Below, in pieces: positions 16,373 to 17,256 of a stretch of 17,256 nucleotides of DNA (within the stretch, counting starts at the first letter, position 1; every line of letters starts with the position of its first letter). The notes beneath the pieces are model-generated. The model saw only the letters and a program-made list of their open reading frames with translations, had not been told where the DNA came from and did no database searches. Made by a program: the position numbers and the translations under genes. Origin of the DNA: Amoebophrya sp. AT5.2 (taxonomy: Eukaryota; Sar; Dinophyceae; Syndiniales; Amoebophryaceae); the NCBI GenBank assembly GCA_005223375.1, contig RXOD01004908.1, forward strand, positions 1 through 17,256, read 5' to 3'.

Positions 16373-17173
16373 ATGGATGACTTTCTCGCTCTCCTCCGCT
16401 TTCGCACGATTTCGCAGGAAGGTCCTAGTGGTGCCTATCGCGACGCCGTGAATTTTCTTCGCGACTTCATCACCCGGCGCCTGGTTTCGCTACGGCCCGA
16501 CATCACAATTTACGACCAAGAGTTCGTGCCGGATAAACCTGTGCTGCTTGTGAAGATACCTGCGGAAGAACAAAACGCAACCTCTCCGCCAGATAATCGC
16601 CCGTCTGATGGTGGCGAGCCACCGCCGAAAGTACTCCTCCTGAACAGCCACTACGACGTCGTTCCTGTGATGCAGGATAAATGGGACTGCGACGCCTTCG
16701 CCGCGGTCGTCGACAAAGACCGTGTTTACGCGCGCGGGGCCCAGGACATGAAGTGCGTTTGCATCCAGTACGTCCTCGCGCTGGAAAGAATACTCAGGCG
16801 GAGAAAACTATTGAACCAAGCCGATCCCGATTCCCCCACGGCTGCTTCCTCTCCTGTTCTCGACACGTCGAAGGAGGTCTGGCTTTCCTTCGTCCCGGAC
16901 GAGGAAATCGGCGGCAAGGACGGCATGTGCGCGTTTCTCGACAGTGCGTTCTACCGGGAGCACCTGCTGGGTCGCATCGCGCTCGGCCTGGACGAGGGTC
17001 TCGCGAATGAAAGCGACCGGTTCACGGTGTTTTTCGGCGAGCGCAACCCGTGGTGGATCATGGTGCGGGCGACGGGGCCGACGGGCCACGGCAGCCGGTT
17101 TATTGAAGACACCGCCGTGTCGAAGCTGATCGCCGTCGCGAACCGAGCGCTCGACTTTCGGCGCGAACATTAA
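16373..17173 (+). CDS. Aminoacylase-1 (M20 metallopeptidase family), 5' part with a frame break
   Basis: The first 266 residues match aminoacylase-1, a cytosolic zinc enzyme that removes N-acyl groups from amino acids. The di-zinc site is complete for this part: His93 in NSHYDVVPV, bridging Asp125 in ARGAQDMKC, catalytic and metal Glu177/Glu178 in FVPDEEIGG, Asp207 in GLDEGLAN, and His239 of the GHGSRF motif in the dimerisation domain. The start at ATG 16373 fits the family, whose N-terminus begins shortly before the RTI motif. Proline/Ser-rich inserts lie at about 67-86 and 149-163. The frame stops at TAA 17171-17173 after DFRREH, well before the second half of the catalytic domain (family length about 400). 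The neighbouring frame then stays open to the window end, so the stop may mark a one-base frameshift, an unusual splice site or a real truncation. The rest of the gene should lie beyond the window. Confidence 0.92.
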   Translation: MDDFLALLRFRTISQEGPSGAYRDAVNFLRDFITRRLVSLRPDITIYDQEFVPDKPVLLVKIPAEEQNATSPPDNRPSDGGEPPPKVLLLNSHYDVVPVMQDKWDCDAFAAVVDKDRVYARGAQDMKCVCIQYVLALERILRRRKLLNQADPDSPTAASSPVLDTSKEVWLSFVPDEEIGGKDGMCAFLDSAFYREHLLGRIALGLDEGLANESDRFTVFFGERNPWWIMVRATGPTGHGSRFIEDTAVSKLIAVANRALDFRREH

Positions 17174-17256
17174 GGAGAGAGACAACGCATTTCTCGAAAC
17201 ATGTCTGAAGGAGTGCGACACCTTTGTATGGGGTCGCGTATTTGGTGTTGTAGGGA

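Overview
The window looks like nuclear DNA of a unicellular eukaryote. It holds several long genes of eukaryotic type, GT-AG introns and pyrimidine-rich acceptor sites, with about 0.5 to 1.8 kb of non-coding sequence between genes. Coding sequence is clearly GC-richer at third positions than its surroundings. Every gene I can support lies on the + strand. The acceptor sites are almost all AG followed by GT. Together these fit an alveolate, and a dinoflagellate or Syndiniales-type parasite such as Amoebophrya is my best guess, but nothing in the sequence proves the taxon. No spliced-leader gene, rRNA, tRNA or CRISPR was found.

Layout. (1) 1-100: probable 3' end of an unidentified upstream gene. 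(2) 743-2629: an intron-less TatD-family metal-dependent nuclease with all family motifs, plus a non-conserved N-terminal extension and two low-complexity inserts. (3) 3659-6826: a four-exon superfamily 2 helicase/ATPase of about 890 residues, most like the D6/D11-type (VETF-like) helicases best known from large DNA viruses. It has an acidic disordered N-terminus and a charged coiled-coil C-terminus. Its three introns (120, 199 and 176 nt) join in frame. (4) 8114-8470: a possible small basic protein of low confidence. (5) 8649-11087: an 812-codon Ser/Gln/Ala-rich ORF, possibly secreted or membrane-targeted, whose only five cysteines sit in one 34-residue segment near the C-terminus. (6) 11088 to about 15400: a gene-poor tract of about 4.3 kb dense in hairpins, palindromes and short repeats, including two oppositely oriented 12-bp tandem arrays and a perfect 16-bp hairpin. 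It may be a degraded mobile element or a repeat nest. (7) 15445-15873: the probable last exon of an unidentified Gln/Glu/Ser-rich protein. (8) 16373-17173 or beyond: the 5' part of an aminoacylase-1 (M20) gene, whose reading frame breaks about 85 nt before the window end.

The genes do not form an obvious pathway (nuclease, helicase, peptidase-type amidohydrolase, unknowns). The shared strand is the only visible organisation. The parts most worth following up are the cysteine-confined protein, the repeat tract at 13.2-15.2 kb, and the introns with AGGT at both ends.
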